A DNA stretch of 64,000 nt from Paeniglutamicibacter cryotolerans (GCF_014190875.1 NZ_JACHVS010000001.1:496001-560000), one strand, 5' to 3'. Positions 8,641 to 17,514 are shown, counted from the stretch's first letter. The notes: a model not told the origin generated them from the letters alone. Program-made: numbers and translations.

Positions 8641-9406
8641 GAGCTCCGGCGCCCCGGCCCTGCTGCGGGTTGCCGGACTGAAGAAGGCCTTCGGATCCAA
8701 CGAGGTGCTCAAGTCCATCGACCTGGAGGTGAGGCCCGGCGAGGTGCTCGCACTCATCGGCCCCTCGGGGTCGGGAAAAACCACTGTGCTGCGCTGCCTG
8801 AACGGGCTCGAACGCCCCGATGCCGGCACGGTGGCCTTCGCCGACGGCCCGGCCGTCGGCTTCACCCCGGGGACCACGAAGAAGGAATACGAGGCGCTGC
8901 GCACCCGCAGTGCCATGGTTTTCCAGAACTACAACCTCTTCCCGCACATGAGCGTGCTGCAGAACATCATCGAGGGCCCAATCCAGGTCCAGAAGCGCAA
9001 GAAGGCCGAGGTCATCGCCGAAGCCGAGGCGCTGCTCGAACGGGTAGGCCTGGCCGAGAAGCGCGATGAGCATCCATACCAGCTCTCGGGCGGCCAGCAA
9101 CAGCGGGTGGGAATCGTGCGCGCACTGGCGCTGAAGCCCTCGCTACTGCTCTTCGACGAACCGACCTCCGCACTGGATCCGGAGCTGGTCGGTGACGTGC
9201 TCAAGGTCATTAAGGAACTGGCGCAGGAGGGCTGGACGATGGTCATGGTCACCCACGAGCTCGCGTTCGCCCGCGAGGTCGCCCACGAGGTCGTATTCAT
9301 GGACGGCGGCGTCGTGGTGGAACGCGGACATCCGGACACCGTGCTGCGTGCCCCGCAGCAAGAGCGCACCCGCCAGTTTGTGCACCGGCTGCTGAACCCG
9401 TTCTAA
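8627..9406 (+). CDS. Amino-acid ABC transporter ATP-binding protein
   Basis: This 259-residue ATPase shows Walker A GPSGSGKT (about residues 45-52), Q-loop [13 protein letters not shown], signature [10 protein letters not shown], Walker [15 protein letters not shown] and the switch His in MVTHELAFA. These belong to the polar amino-acid (GlnQ/TcyC/TcyN) subfamily. It powers the importer formed with the two genes upstream. It ends in front of the convergent MacB-like permease gene with 33 bases between the stops. Confidence 0.92.
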   Translation: MSPAESSGAPALLRVAGLKKAFGSNEVLKSIDLEVRPGEVLALIGPSGSGKTTVLRCLNGLERPDAGTVAFADGPAVGFTPGTTKKEYEALRTRSAMVFQNYNLFPHMSVLQNIIEGPIQVQKRKKAEVIAEAEALLERVGLAEKRDEHPYQLSGGQQQRVGIVRALALKPSLLLFDEPTSALDPELVGDVLKVIKELAQEGWTMVMVTHELAFAREVAHEVVFMDGGVVVERGHPDTVLRAPQQERTRQFVHRLLNPF

Positions 9407-9439
9407 CGGGCGGTTCAGCTGCCGGTGCGTTCCCGCCCC

Positions 9440-10732
9440 CTATTCGTAGCGCAGGGCGTCAATCGGGTTCTGCCGAGCAGCGCGGCGCGCAGGCAGCGTT
9501 CCGGCCAGGAAGGCTATCAGCATGACCACGCCGATGATGGTTGCCACCGAGGCCGGTGCGAACTGCATGACCTGCAGCCCCGGCAATCCGGACAGGACGG
9601 TGTCCGCCAGGATGTTGCTGATCAACGAGCCGAGGCCGATCGCCGCCACGGCGCCGATGGCGCTGCCCAGGAAACCGATGAAGATCGCTTCGAGGCTGAA
9701 GAGCGTGTAGACCCTGCCTCCGCCCATGCCCATGGCCTTCATCAGGCCGATTTCCCGGGTCCGCTCCTGAACGCTCATCAGCAGCGTATTGATGATGCCG
9801 AATCCGGCAGCGATCAGGGCGATCACCGCGAAGGCGTTCAGGACGCCGACGATCCCGTTGATCACGCTTTGGAAGGCACCCAATTGATCCTGGACCGTCT
9901 GGGCAGTGTACCCCTGGGCGGCCAATGCGTCCTTCAGGCCCTGGGTATGGTCGCTGCCCAGGTTCGGGTCGAAGTGGGCCGTGGCCATGACATAGCCCTG
10001 GACCAGGCTGGCCGGCCTTCCGGTGTTCTGGATGGCGACAAGCTCATTGATCAGGTGCTGGTTGATGCCGGCGGTAGTGCCAAGCAGCGTCTCGTTTTGC
10101 ACGCCGACCACCGTTGCGTTCACTGTGCTCTGTTTGCCGGCGTAGTCGGTGATGCCGATTCGCACCGTTTTGCCCACTGCTTCCTCGGCCGTTCCCAGGC
10201 CCATCGAATCGAGGTAGGAGGTGGGCAGCAGGATCTGCGATTCCGTTCCCGACTCGTCCAGCTGGGAGCCGGAGGCCAGGTCGGCCCGGGTAATGCCCGC
10301 GACGGGATTCAGGGAAAGCTGGAATTTTCCGTGGTTCCCGTATTGGATGTAGTCGGGCGAGACAAGGACCACCGGTTCGACGGATTCGATGCCGCTCGTA
10401 CCGGCAATGACCTTCAGGTCCTTCGCGCTCAGGACGGAGGTGGGCCTGCCCGGGACCTGCGCCCCGCTGGCCTTGGCCTGCTCGGGATCGTACTTGGCCG
10501 GACCGGAGTCGGGGTTCGCCGTGGTTTCGGAGGTCTTGGTGATACTCAGGACGTCGGTGGCACCGATCGAAGCGACCTGGGTATCGATGTAGTTGGAAAT
10601 GCCGGTGCCGATGGCGCTGGTGATGGTCAGGGTGAAGGCACCGATGAAGATGGCCACGACGGTGAGGCCGGTGCGCAATTTGCTGCGGAAGGTATTCGAG
10701 ATGGCAGAGGCGAGGGTATCGATGAATTTCAT
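9440..10732 (-). CDS. ABC transporter permease, MacB/FtsX type
   Basis: The 430-residue protein has one N-terminal membrane helix (after KLRTGLTVVAIFIGAFTLTI), a large extracytoplasmic MacB-PCD domain of about 230 residues and a C-terminal FtsX block with three helices, ending in LPARRAARQNPIDALRYE. The last motif is typical of MacB-family permeases. Such proteins act in export of peptides, drugs or lipoproteins by a mechanotransmission mechanism. It starts 3 bases after the stop of the ATPase gene, so both are one operon. The exported substrate is unknown. Confidence 0.88.
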   Translation of the reverse strand: MKFIDTLASAISNTFRSKLRTGLTVVAIFIGAFTLTITSAIGTGISNYIDTQVASIGATDVLSITKTSETTANPDSGPAKYDPEQAKASGAQVPGRPTSVLSAKDLKVIAGTSGIESVEPVVLVSPDYIQYGNHGKFQLSLNPVAGITRADLASGSQLDESGTESQILLPTSYLDSMGLGTAEEAVGKTVRIGITDYAGKQSTVNATVVGVQNETLLGTTAGINQHLINELVAIQNTGRPASLVQGYVMATAHFDPNLGSDHTQGLKDALAAQGYTAQTVQDQLGAFQSVINGIVGVLNAFAVIALIAAGFGIINTLLMSVQERTREIGLMKAMGMGGGRVYTLFSLEAIFIGFLGSAIGAVAAIGLGSLISNILADTVLSGLPGLQVMQFAPASVATIIGVVMLIAFLAGTLPARRAARQNPIDALRYE

Positions 10733-10734
10733 GG

Positions 10735-11430
10735 TTAGGCCGTCATCTCTTCAGCAGTGATTTCGAGTCCGTCGCGGACGTAGAACTGCCTGCCGCATCG
10801 CGCGGCCAGGTCCCGGTCGTGGGTGACGATGATCAGGGTGATGCCGCGTTCCTTGTTCAGGGAAAAGAGGATGTCTTCGACCACGGTGCCGGTGGCCGTG
10901 TCCAGGTTGCCGGTGGGCTCGTCGGCGAAGATCACCTTGGGTGTGTTCACCAGGGCCCGGGCAATGACGGCCCGCTGCTTCTGGCCGCCCGAAAGATCGG
11001 TCGCCTTGTTCTTGGCCTTGTCGGCAAGTTCCAGCAGTTCCAGGGCGGCCATGCCCCGTTTCCGCCGCTCACTCGCCGGAACTCCAGCAATCTTCAGCGG
11101 GAGGACCACGTTGTCCAGGACAGTGGCGTTCGGCGTCAGGAAGAACTGCTGGAAGACGAAGCCAAAGTCCTGGTTCCGCAACCGGTTCAGGTCCTTGGGC
11201 TTCAGCCCGGAGGCGTCCTTCCCCTCCACCAGAAGGGTTCCACTGTCCGGTTCGTCCAGCAGGGCCAACAAGTGCATGAGGGTCGACTTTCCCGATCCGC
11301 TCTTACCGACGATGGCGAGGGATTCACCCTCGCTGATGGCCAGGGAAACCCCCTTGAGCGCCTCGAAGCGCGAGGCACCGTGCCCGTAGGACTTTTGGAT
11401 CCCATCGGCCTGGAGAATTCGTGTCGTCAT
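10735..11430 (-). CDS. ABC transporter ATP-binding protein, MacB/LolD type
   Basis: The 231-residue ATPase carries Walker A GKSGSGKST, Q-loop FVFQQFFL, signature LSGGQKQRAVIARAL, Walker B VIFADEPTGNLDT and switch His in VTHDRDLA. The NLDT ending of Walker B is typical of the LolD/MacB branch. It pairs with the MacB-like permease downstream. A possible operator (TGCA-N5-TGCA) lies about 95 bases upstream of the start and is shared in form with one in front of the TetR gene, so TetR control is likely. Confidence 0.9.
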   Translation of the reverse strand: MTTRILQADGIQKSYGHGASRFEALKGVSLAISEGESLAIVGKSGSGKSTLMHLLALLDEPDSGTLLVEGKDASGLKPKDLNRLRNQDFGFVFQQFFLTPNATVLDNVVLPLKIAGVPASERRKRGMAALELLELADKAKNKATDLSGGQKQRAVIARALVNTPKVIFADEPTGNLDTATGTVVEDILFSLNKERGITLIIVTHDRDLAARCGRQFYVRDGLEITAEEMTA

Positions 11431-11522
11431 GTCCGGTTCCTTCTAGATCAGGCGGGAAAGCCCAGGTCGTGGTCCGCCTCCACCGCGAGGCAGCGCTTCC
11501 TGTCCGCAAAAAAGATAAAACT

Positions 11523-11535
11523 TGCAGACTCTGCA
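11523..11535. promoter_or_regulatory. Candidate TetR operator upstream of the MacB-like operon
   Basis: TGCAGACTCTGCA is a perfect 13-bp palindrome of the form TGCA-N5-TGCA. The same form occurs in front of the neighbouring TetR gene at 12438-12450. It lies about 95 bases from the ATPase start. Confidence 0.5.
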
Positions 11536-11681
11536 TAATTACCAGTTTCCACAAAATATAGGCGCGTTCCTGGCCGCCAAACACCCCAGCCAATCCGCAT
11601 TCCCCTGCGGGCACTGCCCGAGCAGGCGCCACGCGCCGGACCATGCCCCGGAAACCAGCATCCATCATCGCGGGCAAACGC

Positions 11682-11714
11682 AAAAGGCCGGCGCAGCTAT
11701 GCGGCCGACCTTTT
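11682..11714 (-). terminator. Terminator of the TetR gene
   Basis: AAAAGGCCGGC and GCCGACCTTTT form a stem with one mismatch. On the minus strand it ends in CCTTTT, just after the TetR reading frame stops; the A/T-run symmetry could make it work in both directions. Confidence 0.65.
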
Positions 11715-11730
11715 CGGGAATACCACCCTG

Positions 11731-12388
11731 CTATTGGGGCGGGATTCCCGCAACGACGCGTCGAATCAGTTCCGAGGTCCGCTCAAGCAGCTCGGTTCGG
11801 TCCAACGCGAAGTTCGATCCCACCCACTTCTGCATGAGCCAGTGCATGGCGCCCAGGGCCAGCAGGACGAGCATTCCGGCCTCGTCGTCCAGCCCCTGGG
11901 CAAGCAACCGGGAAGCCACGAGCTCTCGAAGCCTCCCCTCGGCCTCCCCCATTCGGGCCTTTCCCGGGTCATCAACTCGGGGTTGGCTGAATGAGCTTCC
12001 TGCGCACCTGGAAAAGGGAAGTATCCGGTTCCCGCGAAGAGACGGCCGTAGCAATTATTCGCACTAGGTCGCCCAGGACATCGCTCCCACGTTCAGCGAT
12101 GAATTCGGCGGCCAGCTCCTCGCTGGGGAAGGCAGGCGACTTGCCGAGGATGACGCCTTCCGTGGAGCCGAAATAGTTGAAGAACGTGCGCTGGGAAACC
12201 ATGCTCGTTTCGCAGATCATGTCCACGGTGACCTTCTCGTAACCGCGTTCGAGAGCCATCTCGAGAGCCACCGTGGCAATGGACCGCTCGGTGGCAGCCC
12301 TTTTGCGGGCACGCAGTCCCTGGTCGAAACCCACCGTGAGCGCGCTCCCTCTTTCACACGAAGCGATAACCATCAACCCGCCGCCCAT
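11731..12388 (-). pseudogene. TetR/AcrR family regulator, reading frame broken by two single-base losses
   Basis: The N-terminal part (frame ending at 11972) has a complete TetR HTH: ATERSIATVALEMALERGYEKVTVDMIC followed in order by SQRTFFNYFGSTEGVIL. It then runs SLFQVRRKLIQPTPS to a stop. The C-terminal part continues in another frame as ARMGEAEGRLRELVASRLL to the stop at 11731. Adding one G/C near 11987 and one near 11959 restores a continuous family-like sequence (RRKLIQANPELM then TRERARMGEAEG). Either the gene is inactive or the sequence has two homopolymer errors 28 bases apart. Its position upstream of the MacB-like operon suggests it controlled that exporter. The start (ATG 12388 or 12373) is uncertain. 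Confidence 0.75.
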
Positions 12389-12437
12389 GGCGCTGCCCCT
12401 GAGGCAACCGGCTGCATCCGAATTCCATCTGTAAATA

Positions 12438-12450
12438 TGCACCGTATGCA
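12438..12450. promoter_or_regulatory. Candidate TetR operator in front of the TetR gene
   Basis: TGCACCGTATGCA has the same TGCA-N5-TGCA form as the site at 11523-11535, and its arms extend to ATGCA/TGCAT. A third TGCA follows at 12455-12458. It lies about 50 bases from the likely TetR start, fitting autoregulation. Confidence 0.5.
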
Positions 12451-12579
12451 TTTATGCAGTTCCTTTTGTCGAACCCGTCTGCCCTCAACCGCTGCCCCGC
12501 GCACCGCTGTTCTCTCCCGCCAAGCTCCGACCAGTATCGACATGCAGCGGTCGGCATCCGCATTCCGCTCCCGGGCCCA

Positions 12580-12609
12580 CTGACACATCGGTCCAGCTGC
12601 CCGTATGCT
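12580..12609 (+). promoter_or_regulatory. Promoter of the HerA-like gene, leaderless
   Basis: CTGACA (12580-12585) and TATGCT (12604-12609) are 18 bases apart. The ATG of the gene begins 6 bases after the -10 hexamer, so transcription should start at or next to the start codon, as in leaderless actinobacterial messages. Confidence 0.7.
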
Positions 12610-12615
12610 GACCCC

Positions 12616-14301
12616 ATGGCGAAGAAGACACCAGGTGAGCATGCGGCAACCATTGCTTCCGGATACGCATTCGAGGGCGAGGTGATCCATCTGGGCGCCG
12701 CCCTGGTGGATGGCGAAATACATGCCGAGGCGCAGGTCCGGCTCCCCCTGTCCATGATGAACCGGCACGGCCTGGTCGCCGGGGCCACCGGCACGGGCAA
12801 AACCATCACGCTGCAAGTCATGGCCGAACAATTGAGCAGCCTGGGGGTTCCGGTCTTCCTCTCCGACATCAAGGGCGACCTGACCGGCCTGTCTTCCCCG
12901 GGGACGGCCTCGGAGAAGCTGCTGGCACGCACAGCATCGGTGGGAATGGACTGGAGCGCCACGGGATTCCCCGTCGAATATCTGGCCCTGGGCGGCGATG
13001 GAACCGGGGTCCCGATCCGGGCCACCATCGCATCGTTCGGTCCGCTGCTGCTCTCGAGGGTCATGGACCTGAACGAAACGCAGGAATCGTGCCTCCAGCT
13101 GATCTTCCACTACGCGGACACGAAGGAACTGGAGCTGTACGACCTCAAGGATCTGCGCGCGGTCATCACATTCCTGTCCAGCGCCGAAGGCAGGGTCGAA
13201 CTCGAGGGTCTGGGCGGGGTCTCCAAGGCCACCGCCGGGGTTATCCTGCGCGGTCTGGTCACCCTGGAGGCCCAAGGCATGGACAGGTTCTTTGGAGAGC
13301 CGGAGTTCGAGACTGCTGAACTGCTGCGGATGGCTCCCGACGGCCGCGGTGTCATCTCCTGCCTCGAGCTCCCCACGATGATGCAGAAGCCCGCGCTGTT
13401 CTCCACGTTCATGATCTGGCTTCTGGCCGATCTTTTCGCCGAGCTCCCCGAGGTCGGAGACTCGGACAAGCCCACACTGGTCTTCTTCCTAGACGAGGCA
13501 CACCTGCTCTTCAACGGCGCCTCCAAGGCGTTCCTGACCTCCATCACCACCACGGTCCGGCTGATCCGTTCCAAGGGCGTGGGGATTTTCTTCGTCACCC
13601 AGACCCCGAAAGACATCCCGTCCGACGTGCTCGGACAGCTGGCCAACCGGATCCAGCATGCGCTGCGGGCTTTTACCCCCGATGACGCGAAGGCGCTCAA
13701 GGCCACCATCTCCACGTTTCCGACCAGCGACTACGACCTGGAGGAGGCCCTCACACAGGCGGGAACCGGCGAGGCCGTGGTGACAGTCATGAACGAGAAG
13801 GGCGCTCCGACACCCGTCGCCTGGACCCGGATGCGCAGTCCGCAATCGACGATGGGCCCCTCCGCTCCGGACACCATCGCACAGGTGCTTGCCGCCTCGG
13901 CCCTGATGGGCGTCTACGGCACGGCTGTGGACCGTGTTTCCGCCTTTGAACGGCTCAACGCAGCACCTCCCGTCACGGTTCCGACGGCGCAAGCACCGGC
14001 GTCCACCGGGGGTTCGGTAGGCGGCGGGGTTCCGGCAGCCGGACAGAGCCAGGGCGACATCGATGCAGAAGCCCGGCGGATCGAGGAGTCGATCCTCGGC
14101 CGCCCCTCCTCGCTTTCAACCTCCGCATCATCCCCCGGCACCAGCGGCCATGCGCGGCCCGAGACCCCCACCAGGGCTCCCACGCCAGCCACGGAAACAG
14201 CGGGGAACCCACTGATGGACATGGCCCTGCAGGCGGCGAACGCACTCGGCGGGGAACTGCTCCGCGGCATGTTCGGGACCAAGCGTCGACGCCGGCGCTA
14301 G
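12616..14301 (+). CDS. DUF853 / HerA-like ATPase
   Basis: The 561-residue protein has Walker A GATGTGKT (residues about 55-62) within HGLVAGATGTGKTITLQVMA, a DIKGDLTGL motif, and a Walker B-like VFFLDEAHLLF. The C-terminal half reads VRLIRSKGVGIFFVTQTPKD and ADR-like QLANRIQHALRAFTP, as in the DUF853/HerA helicase C-terminal family (E. coli YjgR). The last 100 residues are a Ser/Pro/Thr/Ala-rich low-complexity tail ending in a basic KRRRRR. Its cellular role is not known; a DNA or protein remodelling ATPase is inferred. No ribosome site is needed if the message is leaderless, see the promoter just upstream. Confidence 0.88.
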   Translation: MAKKTPGEHAATIASGYAFEGEVIHLGAALVDGEIHAEAQVRLPLSMMNRHGLVAGATGTGKTITLQVMAEQLSSLGVPVFLSDIKGDLTGLSSPGTASEKLLARTASVGMDWSATGFPVEYLALGGDGTGVPIRATIASFGPLLLSRVMDLNETQESCLQLIFHYADTKELELYDLKDLRAVITFLSSAEGRVELEGLGGVSKATAGVILRGLVTLEAQGMDRFFGEPEFETAELLRMAPDGRGVISCLELPTMMQKPALFSTFMIWLLADLFAELPEVGDSDKPTLVFFLDEAHLLFNGASKAFLTSITTTVRLIRSKGVGIFFVTQTPKDIPSDVLGQLANRIQHALRAFTPDDAKALKATISTFPTSDYDLEEALTQAGTGEAVVTVMNEKGAPTPVAWTRMRSPQSTMGPSAPDTIAQVLAASALMGVYGTAVDRVSAFERLNAAPPVTVPTAQAPASTGGSVGGGVPAAGQSQGDIDAEARRIEESILGRPSSLSTSASSPGTSGHARPETPTRAPTPATETAGNPLMDMALQAANALGGELLRGMFGTKRRRRR

Positions 14302-14383
14302 GGCGTCGACGCGGACGAGCCTCGATACACCGCGATGACCCGTCGATTCTGTGGGCTCCGGACTGACGGGTACGCTTGGGCTA

Positions 14384-15379
14384 ATGACTGCACAGAAGCG
14401 CTTGGCACGGGTCGTCACCATTTGGGTGGCGGCTTTCTTCCTGTTGTCCGTTGCCGCGGTGGCCGGAATCATGTTCGTGAACACCAAGTTCTTCGGTCCA
14501 CAGAACCTGGTCACCGAGCTGCACCAGAGCCTGGCTGCCGGCGAAGGCGGCAAGGCGCTGGGACTGCTGGGCGCCAAGGTGCCAGCGGGAAACGCGTTGC
14601 TGCTGGACGGGGAGGGCCTGAGGAACTCGGTCGAACCGATCAAGGACTTCGGCATCGTATCGGTGGCCAAGGTCCCCGGCGAGAAGGACAGCGCCGATGT
14701 CACTGCCGGGTACGAGGTCTTCGGCTCCAAGAAGACCATCACTTACCGGCTGCACCGGACCCATACCGAGTGGCTGTTTTTCGACCGCTGGGCCTTCGCT
14801 CCCACCATCCTGCCCGTGGCGAAGGTGTCCGCCGACACCACCACCGAGGTCAGGGTCAATGGGCTCGATTCGCCGCTGAAAAAGGGAAATCAGACACTGC
14901 CGGTGTTCGCGCCGTCGGTGGTCGACGCCTCGTTCGCCACCAAGAACTTCCAGGCGCGACCCAAGTCGATACTCGTCGGGGCCCCCCATGCCAAGCCGGT
15001 AGAGATCGACTTGATCACCGAGCCATCGGAGGAGTTCATCTCCGCCATCGACACCCAGCTGCGCTCGTATCTTGATGGATGCGCCAGCCAGCAGGTCCTC
15101 ATGCCCTCCGGATGCCCGATGAGCTATGAAACCCATGCCCGGGTTAATGCCGATTCCATCAAATGGGAAATCACCAGCTACCCGAAGCCCGAGGTCAACT
15201 CCTACGACGGCAACTGGATCCTGCGCCCGCTGGAAGTCGGCACCCGGCTGCGGCTCACCGAACAGGACCTCGTGAGCGGTGAATTCAAAGATCGTCAGAT
15301 CGACGCCACCTTCGGCTTCACCCAGCGGCTCGAGGCCAACACCACCACGTTTTCGCTGACCCCGGTCACCGGCGGCTGA
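14384..15379 (+). CDS. Conserved actinobacterial membrane-anchored protein of unknown function
   Basis: I do not recognise a named family. The 331-residue product has one N-terminal membrane helix (about residues 10-32, TIWVAAFFLLSVAAVAGIMF) and a large extracytoplasmic part without further helices. The outer part looks like repeated beta-rich domains: a segment near residues 35-130 with YRLHRTHTEWLFFDRW and a later one with NGLDSPLKKGNQTLPVFAP. Two cysteines sit close together in the segment DGCASQQVLMPSGCPMS, which may form a disulfide. TACGCT ends 7 bases before ATG 14384, so a leaderless start is likely. It follows the HerA-like gene by 80 bases but probably has its own promoter. Confidence 0.7.
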   Translation: MTAQKRLARVVTIWVAAFFLLSVAAVAGIMFVNTKFFGPQNLVTELHQSLAAGEGGKALGLLGAKVPAGNALLLDGEGLRNSVEPIKDFGIVSVAKVPGEKDSADVTAGYEVFGSKKTITYRLHRTHTEWLFFDRWAFAPTILPVAKVSADTTTEVRVNGLDSPLKKGNQTLPVFAPSVVDASFATKNFQARPKSILVGAPHAKPVEIDLITEPSEEFISAIDTQLRSYLDGCASQQVLMPSGCPMSYETHARVNADSIKWEITSYPKPEVNSYDGNWILRPLEVGTRLRLTEQDLVSGEFKDRQIDATFGFTQRLEANTTTFSLTPVTGG

Positions 15380-15675
15380 TACGGCAGGCTTCTGAGCGCC
15401 CCGCGCAGCCGGTCCCAGGAACCGGCGATCATGGCGTAGTCCGCCGGCCCCTTGCCCACGAAGAAATCGGTCAGCGAGCCCATTCCCCCGCGCAGGGCAT
15501 CCAGCCCCGCCCTCGCTCCTTCGCGGAGCCCAGTGGCGTCCGCAGCACCTCTGATCCGCTTCCTGGCCCAGTCCACCGCACCGGGAGCACCGGGTGCGTC
15601 ATGGCGGGAGAAATGCCACTCAAGACGCATGGTGACCTCGACGATCTCGCCCATGGACTGCTGTCTGCGATCCAC
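15295..15675 (-). CDS. Hypothetical protein
   Basis: The ORF encodes up to 126 residues with actinobacterial codon bias, but no family is recognised. It is arginine- and glycine-rich and contains WARKRIRGAADATGLREGARAGL and a DFFVGKGPADYAMIAGSWDRLRG segment. A likely true start is the internal ATG in TMRLEWHFSRHD or MGEIVEV. It lies 33 bases downstream of the MFS gene on the same strand and may be its operon partner. Its last 28 codons overlap the convergent membrane-anchored protein gene by 85 bases, which is unusual and lowers confidence. Confidence 0.5.
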   Translation of the reverse strand: MDRRQQSMGEIVEVTMRLEWHFSRHDAPGAPGAVDWARKRIRGAADATGLREGARAGLDALRGGMGSLTDFFVGKGPADYAMIAGSWDRLRGALRSLPYQPPVTGVSENVVVLASSRWVKPKVASI

Positions 15676-15708
15676 GCGTGCCCGGTTGAAAAGTCCCTTC
15701 TCCGGATC

Positions 15709-16986
15709 CTACCCGTCCGAGCCGCGGCGCAGCGGGTTGATTTGGCGGCGCAGGTTCGCTGCCCGGCGCCGCAGCGATCCGCCCAGTCCGCGGTTCCTGA
15801 TCACCAGAATCGTCGCGATGCTGCCGGCTATCAAGGCGATGATGGAGCCGCCGGCCACGCCCCAGCGCGGACCGAACTCGGTGCCGAGCCAGCCCACCAG
15901 GGGCGCACCGATCGGCGTTCCTCCCTGCACCACCGACATGTACAGGGCCAGCACCCGGCCGCGGTACTGCGGTTCCACCGAAAGCTGGACGGTGGTGTTG
16001 CAACTGTTCAGGAACGTGATGGCTGCGAGCCCTACCGGGATCAGCATGATTGCGTACCACCAGAAACCGGGCATGACCGCTGCCAGCAGCCCGAAGAAGC
16101 CGAATCCCACTGCCCCGCCCAGCAGGTAGCGCAATCGCGGGCGCTTGCGTCGGGCCGCCAGCAGGGCCCCGGCCAGGGTGCCGATGCCCATGAGCGTTCC
16201 CAGCAGCCCGAATTCTCCGGGGCCGACCCCGAACTCGATGGTTGCCATCATCGCGTTGGTGACCTGGAAATTGAGGCCGAACGTGGCGACGATGAATGCC
16301 AGACCCAGGATCAGCAGCAGGTCCGGGCGGCCCTTGACATAGGCAAGGCCCTCGCGCACCTGCCCCGATCCGCGCGGGGTGCGGGTGGAGAGCTGGAACT
16401 CGGCCGACCGCATCCGGGTGAGCGAGAAGATCACCGCGGCAAAACTGAACGCGTTGAGGTAGAAGGCCGGCGCGACGCCGACAGCGGCAATCAGCAGCCC
16501 GGCGAGGCCCGGTCCGAAGAGCCTGGCCGTATTGAACGAGGCGCTGTTCAATGCCACCGCATTGGGCACGTCGCCGGAGCCGACCAGGTCCGAGACGAAG
16601 GCCTGGCGTGCCGGGGCGTCGAATGCGCTCGCAATACCCAGGATGAAGGCGATCAGGTAGACCTGCCAGAGCTCGGCATTTCCGGTGCCGACCAGGATAC
16701 CCAGGCTCAGGGCGCACAGGCCCATGACCGACTGGGTGAAGAACAGGATGTTGCGCTTGTTGTGCCGGTCGGCGATCAGGCCGGCGTAGGGGCCCAGGAA
16801 CAGGATCGGCAGGAACTGAAGGCCGGTGGTGATGCCCGTGGCGGTGCCCGAGTGGTCGGTGAGGATGGTCAGCACCAGCCAATCCTGGGCCACGCGCTGC
16901 ATCCAGGTACCGATATTGGACACCAGCGCCCCGGAGACCCAGAGCCGGTAGTTGCGCACGTGCAGGGAGCTGAACATCGCGTTCAT
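15709..16986 (-). CDS. MFS transporter
   Basis: This 425-residue protein has 12 hydrophobic segments and the major-facilitator pattern of the EntS-like group (PF05977): RNYRLWVSGALVSNIGTWMQ, the A-like motif GPYAGLIADRHNKRN, and LGIASAFDAPARQAFV. The C-terminus is basic. Transporters of this type export siderophores, drugs or metabolites; the substrate is not known. Its start overlaps the end of the MarR gene by 4 bases, so the regulator and the exporter are translated together, as is common for MarR-controlled drug efflux. Confidence 0.88.
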   Translation of the reverse strand: MNAMFSSLHVRNYRLWVSGALVSNIGTWMQRVAQDWLVLTILTDHSGTATGITTGLQFLPILFLGPYAGLIADRHNKRNILFFTQSVMGLCALSLGILVGTGNAELWQVYLIAFILGIASAFDAPARQAFVSDLVGSGDVPNAVALNSASFNTARLFGPGLAGLLIAAVGVAPAFYLNAFSFAAVIFSLTRMRSAEFQLSTRTPRGSGQVREGLAYVKGRPDLLLILGLAFIVATFGLNFQVTNAMMATIEFGVGPGEFGLLGTLMGIGTLAGALLAARRKRPRLRYLLGGAVGFGFFGLLAAVMPGFWWYAIMLIPVGLAAITFLNSCNTTVQLSVEPQYRGRVLALYMSVVQGGTPIGAPLVGWLGTEFGPRWGVAGGSIIALIAGSIATILVIRNRGLGGSLRRRAANLRRQINPLRRGSDG

Positions 16987-17492
16987 CGGGCGCTCAGCTC
17001 CTGCAACAGGGCGGCGGCCCGAGCCAGGACCGCCCGGTCCGCCGGGTCGAGTTCCTCGATCCTGCGGGCCAGCCAGGCGGTGCGCTCGGAGCGGGCCAGC
17101 GCCAGGACCTCCAGGCCCCGTGCCGTGGCCTCGATGATGACCTGGCGTCCGTCGGTGGGGTGCGGCCTGCGTTTGAGGAGGCCGCCGGTCTCCAGCGAGT
17201 TCACTATCCTGGTCATCGACGGCGCGGTGACCCGTTCGCGGGCTGCCAGTTCGCCGAGGCTGTGCCCCTGTTTCCGCAGCGCGACCAGGACCGAGTACTG
17301 GCCGGCTGTGAGCATGTTGCCGCTGGCTTCGACGCGCAGCCGGCGCGAGGTGCGCATGATGGCCACGCGGAGTTCGGCCGCCAGTCCGCCGTCCGGGCCA
17401 TCGGGCCGGGGTTGTTCTGCTTCCAGCTCGGGATCCGGTGATTGCACGGAATTTCCTCGATTCGCCCGCGGGCTTCCAGGGGTTTCGACCAC
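16983..17492 (-). CDS. MarR family transcriptional regulator
   Basis: The 169-residue product has a disordered acidic N-terminus and then the MarR winged helix: LTAGQYSVLVALRKQGHSLGELA, RERVTAPSMTRIVNSLETGGLLKRRPHPTDGRQ, with the DGR wing motif. The start is GTG 17492. A perfect short dyad (TTAGC-GTT-GCTAA) lies at 17502-17514, just upstream, and is the likely operator for its own expression and that of the MFS gene with which it overlaps by 4 bases. Confidence 0.88.
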   Translation of the reverse strand: MVETPGSPRANRGNSVQSPDPELEAEQPRPDGPDGGLAAELRVAIMRTSRRLRVEASGNMLTAGQYSVLVALRKQGHSLGELAARERVTAPSMTRIVNSLETGGLLKRRPHPTDGRQVIIEATARGLEVLALARSERTAWLARRIEELDPADRAVLARAAALLQELSAR

Positions 17493-17501
17493 ATTAGTTA
17501 C

Positions 17502-17514
17502 TTAGCGTTGCTAA
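17502..17514. promoter_or_regulatory. Candidate MarR operator
   Basis: TTAGCGTTGCTAA is a perfect inverted repeat with 5-bp arms, 10 bases upstream of the MarR start codon. A broader GTTA/TAAC symmetry surrounds it. Confidence 0.5.

Noticed and set aside
9425..10738. 437-codon open frame opposite the MacB-like permease
   Set aside because: Its composition is Gly/Asp/His/Gln-rich as expected for an antisense frame; the opposite strand encodes a clear MacB protein.
15601..17505. 634-codon open frame on the plus strand across the MFS/MarR pair
   Set aside because: Antisense shadow of two clear genes; no domain features and biased composition.
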